A stretch of DNA of 64,000 nucleotides from Amycolatopsis thermalba (GTDB lineage Bacteria > Actinomycetota > Actinomycetes > Mycobacteriales > Pseudonocardiaceae): the NCBI RefSeq assembly GCF_003385215.1, contig NZ_PQHW01000024.1, positions 1 through 64,000 on the forward strand. The letters are read 5' to 3'. Positions within the stretch are counted from its first letter, which is position 1; each line of letters opens with the position of its first letter. The notes under the pieces were generated by a model that searched no databases, had not been told where the DNA came from, and saw only the letters and a list, made by a program, of their open reading frames with translations. The translations under genes and the position numbers were made by a program. Positions 16,917-25,487 of this stretch are shown here, in pieces.

Positions 16917-17873
16917 TCAGCCCCAGCTCGGGTAGGCGCCGAGGGTCTGCGGCGTGACCAGCACGGTGGGGATCAGCACCGGCGCGGAGGGCACCTGCTC
17001 CTTGCGCGCGAGGCGGGTGGCCAGGTCGAGGCCGGTGCGTCCGAGCTTCGCCGGGTCCTGCCCCGAGGTGCCGATGATCAGGCCCTCGCCGAACAGGTCG
17101 GTCAGCTGGCGGGCGCCGTCCACGCCGACGACCTTCACGCGGGCGCCCTTCTGCTGCGCGGCGAGCGCGATGCCGATCGCGGTCGGGTCGTTGACGCCGA
17201 AGAACCCGGCGACGTCGGGGTGGGCCGTGAGGATGTTGCTCGCCACGGTCATGCTCTTGTCCCGAGTCAGGTCGGCGCGCTGGGTGGCGACGACCTCGAT
17301 CCCGGGCGCCTGCGCGAGAGCCTGGCGGCAGCCGGTCATGCGGTCGGCGATGGCCGAGACCGCCGAGCCGTCCACGATCGCGATCTTCGCCCGGCCGCCG
17401 AGCTGCTCGGCCAGGTAGGCGCACGCGTCGCGGCCCGCCTGGACGTTGTCGCTGGCGACGGTGGCGTCGGCGCCCGCGGCGGCGACGTCGATGGCCACCA
17501 CCGGGATGCCGGCCTGCTTGGCGCGCAGCACCGCGGGCCCGATCCCGTCCGAGTCGACCGCGTCGACCACGATGGAACCCACGCGCTGGCGGATGAACGC
17601 GTCGATCTGGTTGCTCTGGGTCGCCACATCGGCGTTGGCGTACTGGACGGTGACGCGCACCCCGGGGCCGGCCGCCTCCTCGATCGCCTTGCCCTCGGCG
17701 AGGAAGAACGGGTTGGACGCGGCGTTGAGGGTCACGCCGACGGTGAGACCGCCGTCGCCGGAACCGGCGCCGGCGGCACAGCCGGTGAGTGCGGCGAGGA
17801 CCGTGAGCCCGGCCGCGGCCAGTGCGCCGGCGCGGCGCAGCGGCCGCCACGAGGGCAGCATGCGATGGATCAT
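16917..17873 (-). CDS. Sugar-class ABC substrate-binding lipoprotein
   Basis: Periplasmic-binding-protein type I lipoprotein of 318 residues. The signal peptide ends with lipobox LTGC and the mature part starts AAGAGSGDGG. The fold is that of ribose/autoinducer-2 binding proteins (VGVTLNAASNPFFLAEGKAIEEAA; VVDAVDSDGIGPAV; FFGVNDPTAIGIALA). AAGGAA lies 8 bases before the ATG. It precedes the ATPase and permease genes. The ligand is not evident: the family takes up pentoses, hexoses and polyols but also other hydroxylated compounds. Confidence 0.92.
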   Translation of the reverse strand: MIHRMLPSWRPLRRAGALAAAGLTVLAALTGCAAGAGSGDGGLTVGVTLNAASNPFFLAEGKAIEEAAGPGVRVTVQYANADVATQSNQIDAFIRQRVGSIVVDAVDSDGIGPAVLRAKQAGIPVVAIDVAAAGADATVASDNVQAGRDACAYLAEQLGGRAKIAIVDGSAVSAIADRMTGCRQALAQAPGIEVVATQRADLTRDKSMTVASNILTAHPDVAGFFGVNDPTAIGIALAAQQKGARVKVVGVDGARQLTDLFGEGLIIGTSGQDPAKLGRTGLDLATRLARKEQVPSAPVLIPTVLVTPQTLGAYPSWG

Positions 17874-17920
17874 CGTTGATTCCTTGTCTGTTCGCGGAGG
17901 GGCAGGGATCGGCTGGATCG

Positions 17921-18712
17921 TCAGACGACCGGGGTCACGCCGCCGTCGACGCAGAAGTTCGCGCCGGTCACGAAACCCGCGCGGTCGGAGGCCAGGAACG
18001 CCACCATCTCGGCGACCTCGCCGACGGTGCCGAGCCGCCCGAGCGGAATGCCGTTGAGCTCGACGTATCGCCGCAGCGCGGTCTCGCGGTCCACTCCGAA
18101 CTCTTCGGCGAGGCTGTCGGCGAGACCACCGGGACGGTCGTAGATGGGTGACCGGACGAATGCCGGGGAGACCACGTTGGACCGGATGCCGGACGGCGCG
18201 AACTCGGCGGCGAGCACCTTGGACAGCATCAGCACAGCGGCCTTGGACACGCTGTAGTCCGGCAGCCGCGGGTTGGGCATGCGAGCCGCTTCCGAGGCGA
18301 TGTGGACGAGCACGCCCGAGCCGGCGTCGCGCATCACCGCCACCGCGGCGCGGGCCGCCCGGACGTAGCCCATGAGGTTCAGCTCGAGTGTCGCGGCCCA
18401 GTCGTCGTCGGTGATGCCGAGGAAACCGTCCCGCACCGGGGCGACCCCGGCGTTGTTCACCAGCACGTCGACGCGCCCGAACGCCTCCAGCGCGGCCGCG
18501 ATCATCTCCTCCGCCGCGCCGGGTGCACGCAGGTCGGCGCGCACGGCCCGCACCCGGTCGGGGCCGGCGAGTTCCTCGAGCCGCGTGGTCTCCAGGTCGG
18601 CACCCACGACCAGGGCGCCCGCGTCCAGCACGCGCCGGGCGCAGGCGAGCCCGATCCCGCCGCCCGCGCCGGTGATGACCACGACCCGACCGGACAGGTC
18701 ACCGTCGACCAT
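17921..18712 (-). CDS. Short-chain dehydrogenase/reductase, first gene of ABC operon
   Basis: Classical SDR of 263 residues: cofactor motif TGAGGGIGLA, NNAG motif, catalytic Ser in HIASEAA and Y-x-x-x-K in DYSVSKAA. The Asp at the end of strand 2 (GADLET) favours NAD(H). The C-terminus FVTGANFCVDGG is standard. It is the first gene of the operon, 47 bases before the binding-protein gene, and follows a clear inverted repeat (18769-18807). It probably oxidises the imported polyol, sugar or a derivative. Confidence 0.88.
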   Translation of the reverse strand: MVDGDLSGRVVVITGAGGGIGLACARRVLDAGALVVGADLETTRLEELAGPDRVRAVRADLRAPGAAEEMIAAALEAFGRVDVLVNNAGVAPVRDGFLGITDDDWAATLELNLMGYVRAARAAVAVMRDAGSGVLVHIASEAARMPNPRLPDYSVSKAAVLMLSKVLAAEFAPSGIRSNVVSPAFVRSPIYDRPGGLADSLAEEFGVDRETALRRYVELNGIPLGRLGTVGEVAEMVAFLASDRAGFVTGANFCVDGGVTPVV

Positions 18713-18768
18713 GACTGGCCTCCCTCAGCCGTCAGGCAGGGGCTGGAGCGCCCCGCGTTGGGAGACAC

Positions 18769-18807
18769 ATTCTCACACAAAGGACGACTCGTCTAGTAGG
18801 TGAGAAT
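18769..18807. promoter_or_regulatory. Inverted repeat before the SDR-ABC operon (putative IclR operator)
   Basis: ATTCTCAC (18769-18776) and GTGAGAAT (18800-18807) form a perfect 8-bp inverted repeat with a 23-base spacer in the 125-base gap between the IclR gene and the SDR start. Symmetry and placement suggest the operator controlling the operon that reads leftward from here. Confidence 0.55.
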
Positions 18808-18837
18808 TTCAGGTCGAGCGCGACCGGGCGAGCGCCG

Positions 18838-19629
18838 TCAGTCGAACCGCGCGATGTTCTTGCCCGCGAGTTCCGACCCCAGCGCGCGCGACACTTCCTG
18901 CCCCGCGTCGAGCAGCAGGTCGCGCCAGCGGGGGAAGTCCTCGCCGAGGATCGACTCGCGCACACCGCTGATCGACACCGCGGCGCGGACCTCACCCCGG
19001 TAGTCCACGACCGGCACCCCGATCGCCGCCACGCCGACCGTCACGTCCTGGTCGCTGAGCGCGAACCCGTCCTCCCGGGCCTGCCGCAGCAGCTTGCGCA
19101 GCGCGCCGGGCTCGGCGGGCGTGGACCCGGTGAAGCGCGGCAACGGCACGTTGCGCTCGAGGTAGGCCTCCCATTCGGTCTCCGGCGCGAACGCCAGGAG
19201 CGCGCGGGAGGCCGCGCCCGCGTGCAGCGGCAGCGACCCGCCCAGCTGCAAGGCCAGCGACTGCACCCGCTTGCCGGCGAGCCGTTCGATGCACACGGCG
19301 GCGTCCCCCCGGCGGACGCACAGGAAGACCGTTTCCCCGGTCAGGTGGTGCAGCCGTTCCAGGACCGGTTGCGCGAACTCGCGCTCGTCGAACCGCGCGA
19401 CCACCGCGGTGCCCAGGGTGAGCAGCTTGAACCCCAGGCGGAACTGCCCGCGCCGGGATCCGTGCTCCACCAGGCCCTCGGCCTGCAGGCTGGACAGCAG
19501 CCGGTAGACCGAGCTGCGCGGCTCCCCCAGCGCCTCGGCCAGCTCCGCCGCCGTCGCCTCTCCCTGCGCGAGGTGGTCGAGCACCTGCGCCACCTTGCGC
19601 ACCAGCATCACGCTTCCGTCATTCGCCAC
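18838..19629 (-). CDS. IclR-family transcriptional regulator
   Basis: Regulator of 263 residues. The N-terminal winged helix is present (VRKVAQVLDHLAQGEATAAELAEALGEPRSSVYRLLSSLQAEGLV), followed by the IclR effector domain (GETVFLCVRRGDAAVCIERLAG; LPLHAGAASRALLAF; VAAIGVPVVDYRGEVRAAVSISG). It lies between the SDR-ABC operon, in the same direction, and the divergent split transketolase. It probably controls both and responds to a pathway intermediate. Confidence 0.93.
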   Translation of the reverse strand: MANDGSVMLVRKVAQVLDHLAQGEATAAELAEALGEPRSSVYRLLSSLQAEGLVEHGSRRGQFRLGFKLLTLGTAVVARFDEREFAQPVLERLHHLTGETVFLCVRRGDAAVCIERLAGKRVQSLALQLGGSLPLHAGAASRALLAFAPETEWEAYLERNVPLPRFTGSTPAEPGALRKLLRQAREDGFALSDQDVTVGVAAIGVPVVDYRGEVRAAVSISGVRESILGEDFPRWRDLLLDAGQEVSRALGSELAGKNIARFD

Positions 19630-19632
19630 CTC

Positions 19633-19684
19633 GGAATCTTACCGCTGTGCGGACACGACGACCATCAGAAAGGAATCTCGTTCT
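19633..19684. promoter_or_regulatory. Direct repeats in IclR-transketolase intergenic region
   Basis: GGAATCT occurs at 19633 and again at 19673 in the same orientation, exactly 40 bases apart. The second copy continues into CGTTCT and gives a weak dyad (GGAA...TTCT) of the kind IclR proteins bind. Both lie in the 93-base gap between the IclR start and the transketolase start. Confidence 0.3.
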
Positions 19685-19722
19685 ATGGACAGCATGCCCG
19701 ATAGGCGGTACTTTGCCGTCTC

Positions 19723-20586
19723 ATGACAGTCGTCAAACCCGATCCGCGGCCCGGGCTCGCGGACCTCATCGACACCATCAGCGAGCGCGCGCTGCACGCC
19801 CGCCTGGAAACCGTCCGGCTGATCTCCATCGCGAAGACCGGCCACTACGCCTCCGGCTTCTCCTGCGCGGAAATCCTCGCCACGCTCTACTACGGCGTCA
19901 TGCGGCTGAAGCGCGGCGAGCCGGACTGGCCCGAGCGGGACCGCTTCCTGTTCGGCAAGGGCCACGCCGCGGCGACGCTGTACCCGCTGCTGGCCGACTG
20001 GGGGTTCTTCGACCCCCGCGAGCTGGACTCCTACACCCGGCTGGGCAACGCGTTCGGCGATCACCCCGACATGACCCGGATCCCCGGCATCGACTTCAGC
20101 AGCGGATCGCTGGGCCACGCGCTCTCCACCGGCACCGGCATCGCCCTGGGCACCCGGATGCGGGGCTACGACTCGAACGTCTTCGTCCTCCTCGGCGACG
20201 GCGAGCTGCACGAGGGCCAGATCTGGGAGGCGGCGCTCGGCGCGGCCCACCACCGGGTGTCGAACCTGATCGCGATCGTCGACCGCAACGACCACTCCCT
20301 GGACGGCCGGATCGACACCGTCACCGGGATCGAGCCGCTCGAGGACAAGTGGCGCGCCTTCGGCTGGCAGGCCCACCGGGTCGACGGCCACGACGTGGCC
20401 GCGCTGCTCGGCCTCCTGCGCGACGTCGTCGCGGACACCACGCGCACCGCTCCCGCGGTGATCATCGCCGACACCGTGAAGGGCAAGGGCATCTCCTACA
20501 TGGAGGCCGAGTTCGGCTGGCACCTGGGCTGGCTCGCCGAGCAGGACGAGCGCAACGCGATCGAGGAACTGCGGAGGGGCCGATGA
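19723..20586 (+). CDS. Split transketolase, N-terminal (TPP-binding) subunit
   Basis: Protein of 287 residues corresponding to the first third of transketolase. The catalytic region FGKGHAAATLYPLLADWG and the TPP/Mg motif beginning GDGELHEGQIWEAAL and ending VDRND are both visible. The active cofactor site forms only with the second subunit encoded next, whose ATG overlaps this stop as ATGA. Split transketolases act on ketose phosphates in pentose-type pathways and in some special sugar routes such as apiose breakdown. Here the gene is divergent from IclR and the sugar-type importer, which suggests a dedicated catabolic role and not the housekeeping pentose phosphate pathway. Confidence 0.9.
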   Translation: MTVVKPDPRPGLADLIDTISERALHARLETVRLISIAKTGHYASGFSCAEILATLYYGVMRLKRGEPDWPERDRFLFGKGHAAATLYPLLADWGFFDPRELDSYTRLGNAFGDHPDMTRIPGIDFSSGSLGHALSTGTGIALGTRMRGYDSNVFVLLGDGELHEGQIWEAALGAAHHRVSNLIAIVDRNDHSLDGRIDTVTGIEPLEDKWRAFGWQAHRVDGHDVAALLGLLRDVVADTTRTAPAVIIADTVKGKGISYMEAEFGWHLGWLAEQDERNAIEELRRGR

Positions 20587-21569
20587 GCGTCGCACCCGGG
20601 CTGCAGCCCGAATCCTGGCACCTGCTGACGCTGCTCGACCGCGCCCCCGGCCTGCACGCGCTGGCCGACACCCTCGGCGACCTGGTGGACGAGGGACACC
20701 CGATCCTCGCCGGCACCGCGGACCTGAAGTACTCCAACGGCCTCATCCGCTTCCAGGACCGCCACCCGGACCGCTACGTGCAGTTCGGCATCTCCGAGCA
20801 GCACATGGTGTCGGCCGCCGCGGGCCTGGCCACCACCGGCTGGCAGCCGCACGTGGCCACCTTCGCCTCGTTCCTGGCCCTGCTCGCGTGCGAGCAGATC
20901 CGCACCGACGTGGCCTACACCCGGCTCCCGGTCCGGCTGATCGGCCACCACGCCGGCATCACGCTGGGCTACTACGGCACGTCCCACCACGCCACCGAGG
21001 ACCTCGCCATCACCCGCAGCATCGCGGGCCTGACCGTGATCGCCCCGGCGGACGCGGCGCAGCTGCGGTCCGCGCTGCGGGCGGCCACCGCCTGGCCGGG
21101 ACCCATCTACTTCCGGATCGGGCGCGGGCAGGATCCCGACGTCTACGACCGCGGCGACCGGGAATTCACCATCGGGCGGGCGATCGAGCATTCGGCGGGC
21201 AGCGATCTGACGATCATCGCCACCGGATCGATGGTGCACCCCGCGCTGGCCGCGGCGGCGGCGCTCGAGGCCGAGGGGATCTCGGCCGGCGTGCTGGACA
21301 TGCACACGATCAAGCCGCTGGACGCCGACGCGGTGGCGCGGGCGGCCGCCCGGTCCGGCGTGATCCTGACCGTCGAGGAGCACAACATCCTGGGCGGGCT
21401 CGGCGGCGCGGTCGCCGAAGTCGTCGCCGAAGGGGGCCTGCCGGCCCGGGTGGTGCGGCACGGGATCCGGGACGAGTACGCCCTCATCGGGCCGCCGACC
21501 CACCTGTACCGGCACTACGGCCTCGACGCGGACGGAATCGCCCGCGCGGCACGGGCCGCCCTGGGCTGA
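20583..21569 (+). CDS. Split transketolase, C-terminal subunit
   Basis: Protein of 328 residues covering the pyrimidine-binding and C-terminal domains of transketolase. Visible features are GTADLKYSNG, the TPP-activating glutamate in FGISEQHMVSAAAGLA, a GHHAGITLGYYGTSHHATEDLA loop and the C-terminal EEHNILGGLGGAVAE motif shared with DXPS-like proteins. It overlaps the N-terminal subunit by 4 bases. A strong hairpin follows the stop (21577-21614). Confidence 0.9.
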   Translation: MSVAPGLQPESWHLLTLLDRAPGLHALADTLGDLVDEGHPILAGTADLKYSNGLIRFQDRHPDRYVQFGISEQHMVSAAAGLATTGWQPHVATFASFLALLACEQIRTDVAYTRLPVRLIGHHAGITLGYYGTSHHATEDLAITRSIAGLTVIAPADAAQLRSALRAATAWPGPIYFRIGRGQDPDVYDRGDREFTIGRAIEHSAGSDLTIIATGSMVHPALAAAAALEAEGISAGVLDMHTIKPLDADAVARAAARSGVILTVEEHNILGGLGGAVAEVVAEGGLPARVVRHGIRDEYALIGPPTHLYRHYGLDADGIARAARAALG

Positions 21570-21576
21570 ACGGCCC

Positions 21577-21614
21577 GTGCCGGAGCAGCGGCGCCACTGC
21601 CGCTGCTCCGGCAC
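21577..21614. terminator. Bidirectional terminator hairpin, 16-bp stem
   Basis: A perfect 16-bp inverted repeat (21577-21592 with 21599-21614, loop GCCACT) lies between the convergent transketolase and iacF genes, 7 bases from each stop. No T tract follows, as is common in actinomycetes. Confidence 0.8.
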
Positions 21615-21621
21615 GAGCGGG

Positions 21622-22563
21622 TCAGTACAGCTCGATCTTCAACCGGGGCGTCTTCGCGCGGGAGACGCACAGCGCCATCTGGTCCCCGGCGGCGCGGTCC
21701 GCCGCCGACAGGCAGTTGTCCCGGTGCTCCGGCACGCCGTCCAGCACCCCGGACACGCACGAGCCGCAGATCCCCTCCTCGCACGAGGAGAACACGTCGA
21801 TGCCGTTCTCGCCCAGCACGGACAGGATCGACTTGCCCGCGGGCACCTCGAACACCTCGCCGGTGTCCAGCTCGACGGTGAACGGCCGGTCTCCGCTGGT
21901 GTCGATCTCCGCGGCCACGAAGTGCTCGACGTGCACGTGCTCCTCGCCGACGACGGGCGCGAACACGGCGGTGACCTGCGCCATGAACCCCTCGGGCCCG
22001 CACGTGTAGAGGTGGGCGCGCGGGTCCAGGCCGGCGGCCACCTCCTTGAGCAGGGTGGGGTGGTCGGCTCGCGGGACGCCGAAGTGCAGCCGGGCCCCGA
22101 ACTCGGTTTCCGCCAGCCCGGCGAACGCGGCCTGCTCCCGGGACCGCGCGAAGTAGTGCAGCTCGAACTCCGCGCCGCGGCGGTCCAGCTCGTAGGCCAG
22201 GCTCAGCAGCGGGGTCACGCCGACGCCGCCGGCCACCAGCACGTGGCGGTCGGCGTCGGCGATCCGCAGCAGGTTGCGGGGTTCGCCGATCTGCAGCGTG
22301 TCGCCCACCTCGACGGTGTGCAGGGCTTCCGAGCCGCCGCGCGAGCCGGCCTCCTTCTTCACCGCGATCAGCAGCGACGAAGTCTCGTGCGGCGGCGAGC
22401 ACAGCGAGTACTGGCGCACCAGACCGGTCGGGCCGGTGACGTCGACGTGCGCGCCGGCCTCGTACGGCCCGAGCGGGGCGCCGTCGTCGCGGACCAGGCG
22501 CAGGCTGCGGATCCCGGTGGCCTCCTCGGTGACCTCCGCGACGCGGACCACGGTTGTCGTCAT
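21622..22563 (-). CDS. iacF: Oxygenase reductase, phthalate dioxygenase reductase type (IacF-like)
   Basis: Iron-sulfur flavoprotein of 313 residues that should pass electrons from NAD(P)H to the Rieske oxygenase IacCD. An N-terminal ferredoxin-reductase-type flavin domain (QYSLCSPP) is followed by a nucleotide domain (LVAGGVGVTPLLSL; LYTCGPEGFM). A C-terminal plant-type [2Fe-2S] domain has ligands in SSCEEGICGSCVSG and a fourth Cys in DNCLS. This domain order is that of PDR/VanB reductases. It is the last gene of the iacABCDEF operon, 16 bases after iacE, in the same order as in the Pseudomonas putida iac cluster. Confidence 0.88.
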   Translation of the reverse strand: MTTTVVRVAEVTEEATGIRSLRLVRDDGAPLGPYEAGAHVDVTGPTGLVRQYSLCSPPHETSSLLIAVKKEAGSRGGSEALHTVEVGDTLQIGEPRNLLRIADADRHVLVAGGVGVTPLLSLAYELDRRGAEFELHYFARSREQAAFAGLAETEFGARLHFGVPRADHPTLLKEVAAGLDPRAHLYTCGPEGFMAQVTAVFAPVVGEEHVHVEHFVAAEIDTSGDRPFTVELDTGEVFEVPAGKSILSVLGENGIDVFSSCEEGICGSCVSGVLDGVPEHRDNCLSAADRAAGDQMALCVSRAKTPRLKIELY

Positions 22564-22579
22564 CGTCCCTCCCTCGGGG

Positions 22580-23305
22580 TCAGCGCAGGTACAGCCCGCC
22601 GTTGGCGTCCCAGCAGGCGCCGGTGACCGAGGCGGCTTCGGGTGCGGCGAGCAGGGCGACCATGCGCGCGACGAACGCCGGGTCGCCGAGCCGGCCCACC
22701 GGGATGGTCCGCACGAACCCGTCCAGATCGTCCACTATGGACCGGACCATCGGGCTGTCCTGCGGTCCGGGCGACACCGCGTTGACCGTCACGCCGTGCG
22801 GTGCCAGTTCACGGGCGAACACCTTGGTGGCGGCCAGGATCGCGCCCTTGGACGACGCGTAGTGCCCGCCGGTCGCGGTCGCGCCGCTCTGCCCGGCCAG
22901 CGAGGCCATGTTCACGATCCGCCCGTAGCCCTGCGCGGCGAAGTGCGCGCCGAAGATCTGGCAGGCGCTGAACGTGCCGCCCAGGTTGACCTTCAGAACC
23001 GCGTCCAGCTCCTCGGCCGTGATGTCCATCAGCTTCTTCGCCTGGGTGCGGGCGGCGTTGTTGACCAGCACGTGCACCGACCCGAAATCCGCCAGCACCG
23101 CCGAGAGCAGCCCCTCCAGGGCCGCGCGGTCGGCGACGTCGGCCGCGTACCCCTTGGCCTCGCCGAGTTCCTTCGCCAGCGCCTCGGCGGCGGTGCCGTC
23201 GAGGTCGGCGATGGCGACGCGGTAGCCCTCGGCGCGCAGGCGCCGCACGATCGCCTCGCCTAGGCCGTGGGCACCACCGGTGACCACGGCGGTCTGCGCG
23301 CTCAC
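22580..23305 (-). CDS. iacE: Short-chain dehydrogenase (IacE-like)
   Basis: SDR of 241 residues: TGGAHGLGEAI cofactor motif, NNAA, catalytic Ser in NMASLAG, and Y-x-x-x-K in HYASSKGA. Asp after strand 2 (IADLDG) suggests NAD(H). The GTG start overlaps the iacD stop as GTGA. In described iac systems IacE is an SDR acting with IacA on the early oxidised indoleacetate intermediates. The assignment rests mainly on its position between the dioxygenase subunits and the reductase. Confidence 0.82.
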   Translation of the reverse strand: MSAQTAVVTGGAHGLGEAIVRRLRAEGYRVAIADLDGTAAEALAKELGEAKGYAADVADRAALEGLLSAVLADFGSVHVLVNNAARTQAKKLMDITAEELDAVLKVNLGGTFSACQIFGAHFAAQGYGRIVNMASLAGQSGATATGGHYASSKGAILAATKVFARELAPHGVTVNAVSPGPQDSPMVRSIVDDLDGFVRTIPVGRLGDPAFVARMVALLAAPEAASVTGACWDANGGLYLR

Positions 23306-23802
23306 AGCAGGAATCCCGCGGCGGGCACGGCGTCCTCGCTGTCGACCAGACGCACGACCTTCTCCGCGATCCGGTTGCCGGACTCGGACAGCCGGATGCG
23401 GTGGCGCACGTCGGCGGCCCAGATGTCGTGCCGTCCGCGCTTGTACGCGATCAGCACCTGCGCCGACCGCAGCACGACTTCGCTGTCCGACACGGATTCC
23501 GGCACGAACCGGGACACGGTGCGCACGGTCCGGGCGGCGTCGACCGCGGCGATCGCGTAGCCCTCGGTCATCCGGGCCACGCGCGCCTGCCGCATGCGCG
23601 CGTCGTCGTAGATCATGTTGAGCGAGCCGGCGAAGTCCTCGGTGTCCGGGTCGATCGGGACGACGTAGTAGGCGTCATCGGTGTAGAGCTCCTGCCACAC
23701 CAGGTAGTCCTTGCGGTCGAGCAGTTCCGCTTCGCGCCAGACCAGCTCGATCGCGCGCGTGACGCGCGCGTCGGCCGCCGGGATGATCGTCGCCTCAGTC
23801 AT
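23302..23802 (-). CDS. iacD: Aromatic-ring-hydroxylating dioxygenase, beta (small) subunit (IacD-like)
   Basis: Protein of 166 residues with the cone-shaped beta-subunit fold of ring-hydroxylating dioxygenases (REAELLDRKDYLVWQELYTDDAYYVVPID; TVSRFVPESV). It supports the alpha subunit structurally. It overlaps the iacC 3' end by 8 bases and the iacE start by 4, a sign of tight coupling. Confidence 0.88.
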   Translation of the reverse strand: MTEATIIPAADARVTRAIELVWREAELLDRKDYLVWQELYTDDAYYVVPIDPDTEDFAGSLNMIYDDARMRQARVARMTEGYAIAAVDAARTVRTVSRFVPESVSDSEVVLRSAQVLIAYKRGRHDIWAADVRHRIRLSESGNRIAEKVVRLVDSEDAVPAAGFLL

Positions 23803-25072
23803 CGCTCATCATCTGCTTCCACTGGGAGTACGCGGCGCGCATGCCGGTCTCGTCGGTCACGTGGGAGGTCGGCCAGCCGTGCTCGTCGGCCTTCTCCCGG
23901 CCGAGGCCGCGGTTGACCAGGATCGGCATGCCCGGTGCCGCCTGGGCGCCACGCTGCACCCGGTCCCAGCCCTCGGCGTCGTCCGGGGTGCCGAACCCGA
24001 ACGGGCCCTGGAAGTGCTCGTGGATGCGCAGCCGCTCGCGGTTGACGACGTCGAGCTCGGGCGGGCCGTCCGGGCCGATCGCGATGTGCTCGATGATCGT
24101 CTCGTCGACCGAGACCGGCCGCAGGACGCGGAAGAACGCCGCCGACATCGACACGTTCGGGAACAGGTTGAGGTTGAACCCGGTGCCGTGCATGGCGCGC
24201 ACCAGCTTGCGCACCTGCGCGTCGTCGAGGGTCTTCGACAGTTCGGCCACGACGTGGCCGAAGCGCGCCTGCAGCGGTTCGGTGCCGTCGTCGGCGTCGA
24301 GGTCGGAGTGCTCGGGCACCATCTGCATGACGCTGTGACCGTTGCCCAGCGCGTGCGTGATCGCCGCCGGATCGGTCATGAACGACATCATGTCGGCGGT
24401 CTCGGCGTCCACCGACGCCATCCACGACCGGTGCACGATCGGGAAGTGGTAGCCGTCGGTGGTGTTCTCCAGCTGGATCTTCCAGTTGCCGCGGAACCGG
24501 AACTGGTGGCGGCCCAGCACCTTGACCGGGTAGCCGCCGCCCTGCTTCATGAACCGGTCCAGCCACAGCTTCGCGTCGCCGAGGAAGTCTTCCAGCGGCT
24601 CGATGTCGTGGTCGAACGTCGCGAAGACCATGCCGCCGTAGGACTCCGTGCGCAGCTTGCGCAGCGACAGGTCCTTCTTGTCCACCACGCCCTCGTACCC
24701 GTCCGGGTAGGGGATGCCGCGCAGCGTGCCGTCCAGGCCGTAGGACCACGCGTGGTAGGGGCAGGTGAAGCCGTTGGCCTGCCCGCGCGGCTTCTCGCAG
24801 AGGCTGGCGCCGCGGTGGCGGCAGCGGTTGAGCAGCGTGTGCAGGGTGCCCTTGCGGTCGCGCGAGACGATCACCGGCTGGCGGCCCGCGTAGGTGGACT
24901 TGAAGGTGCCGGGCCTGGGCAGTTCGCTGTCGTGCGCCACCCACACCCAGGTGCGCTCGAAGATCTTCGTCATCTCCTGCTCGAAGATCTCCGGGTCGGT
25001 GTAGAGGCGGCCGGCGACCCGGTCCGGCCGGACGAGGTCCGCGGGCGCCTCGGCGAAGATGTCGTCGGTCAT
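23795..25072 (-). CDS. iacC: Rieske dioxygenase, alpha (catalytic) subunit (IacC-like)
   Basis: Oxygenase alpha subunit of 425 residues. The Rieske [2Fe-2S] ligands are Cys84-x-His86 and Cys104-x2-His107 (CRHRG and CPYHAW). Mononuclear iron ligands fall at Asp206, His209 and His214 in ENTTDGYHFPIVH, with a further Asp expected near the C-terminus. In iac pathways IacCD with IacF performs the late dioxygenation that leads to catechol. It lies 12 bases after iacB in the conserved gene order. Confidence 0.9.
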   Translation of the reverse strand: MTDDIFAEAPADLVRPDRVAGRLYTDPEIFEQEMTKIFERTWVWVAHDSELPRPGTFKSTYAGRQPVIVSRDRKGTLHTLLNRCRHRGASLCEKPRGQANGFTCPYHAWSYGLDGTLRGIPYPDGYEGVVDKKDLSLRKLRTESYGGMVFATFDHDIEPLEDFLGDAKLWLDRFMKQGGGYPVKVLGRHQFRFRGNWKIQLENTTDGYHFPIVHRSWMASVDAETADMMSFMTDPAAITHALGNGHSVMQMVPEHSDLDADDGTEPLQARFGHVVAELSKTLDDAQVRKLVRAMHGTGFNLNLFPNVSMSAAFFRVLRPVSVDETIIEHIAIGPDGPPELDVVNRERLRIHEHFQGPFGFGTPDDAEGWDRVQRGAQAAPGMPILVNRGLGREKADEHGWPTSHVTDETGMRAAYSQWKQMMSDD

Positions 25073-25084
25073 GGTGTCCTCTCC

Positions 25085-25465
25085 TCAGCCGGGCAGCTCG
25101 ACGTCGTCGCGCACGGTGAGCGCGCGGCCGATGCGGGCTTCGACTTTGGCGAAGCGCCACAGCTTCGCGTCGCCGTCGCCCACCGGGGTGGTGCGGAACA
25201 GGTTGCAGGCGGCCTTGACGGTCTCGGCGGTGTCCACATCGGCCAGGATGTAGGCGGTCCACGGCCATCCGTCGGAGGGGCCGACCATGTGCGAGTCGTC
25301 GTCGATGTCGCCGATGAAGTCCACGCCGGGCAACGCCTTGATGCCGTCCATCATGGACACGAACGCCTGCCACACGTGGCCCGGAGTGATGCCGCCGGCA
25401 GGCAGGTCGAAGAAGTTCTGGTTGATGCCGATGCAGAACAGCACGCGCAGCGGGGGTGCGCTCAT
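25085..25465 (-). CDS. iacB: IacB-like small protein
   Basis: Protein of 126 residues between iacA and iacC, the exact place of iacB in proteobacterial iac clusters. It has ferredoxin-like (Dabb/EthD-type) features: an N-terminal strand VLFCIGINQNFFD, a central WPWTAYILADVDTAETVKAACNLFRTTPVGD and a C-terminal IGRALTVR strand. No cofactor motif is visible. In proteobacteria IacB is needed in the middle of the pathway, but its reaction is poorly defined. The symbol is based on position and size. Confidence 0.7.
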   Translation of the reverse strand: MSAPPLRVLFCIGINQNFFDLPAGGITPGHVWQAFVSMMDGIKALPGVDFIGDIDDDSHMVGPSDGWPWTAYILADVDTAETVKAACNLFRTTPVGDGDAKLWRFAKVEARIGRALTVRDDVELPG

Positions 25466-25487
25466 CTCGGTCCTCCTCGTCGGGGGG

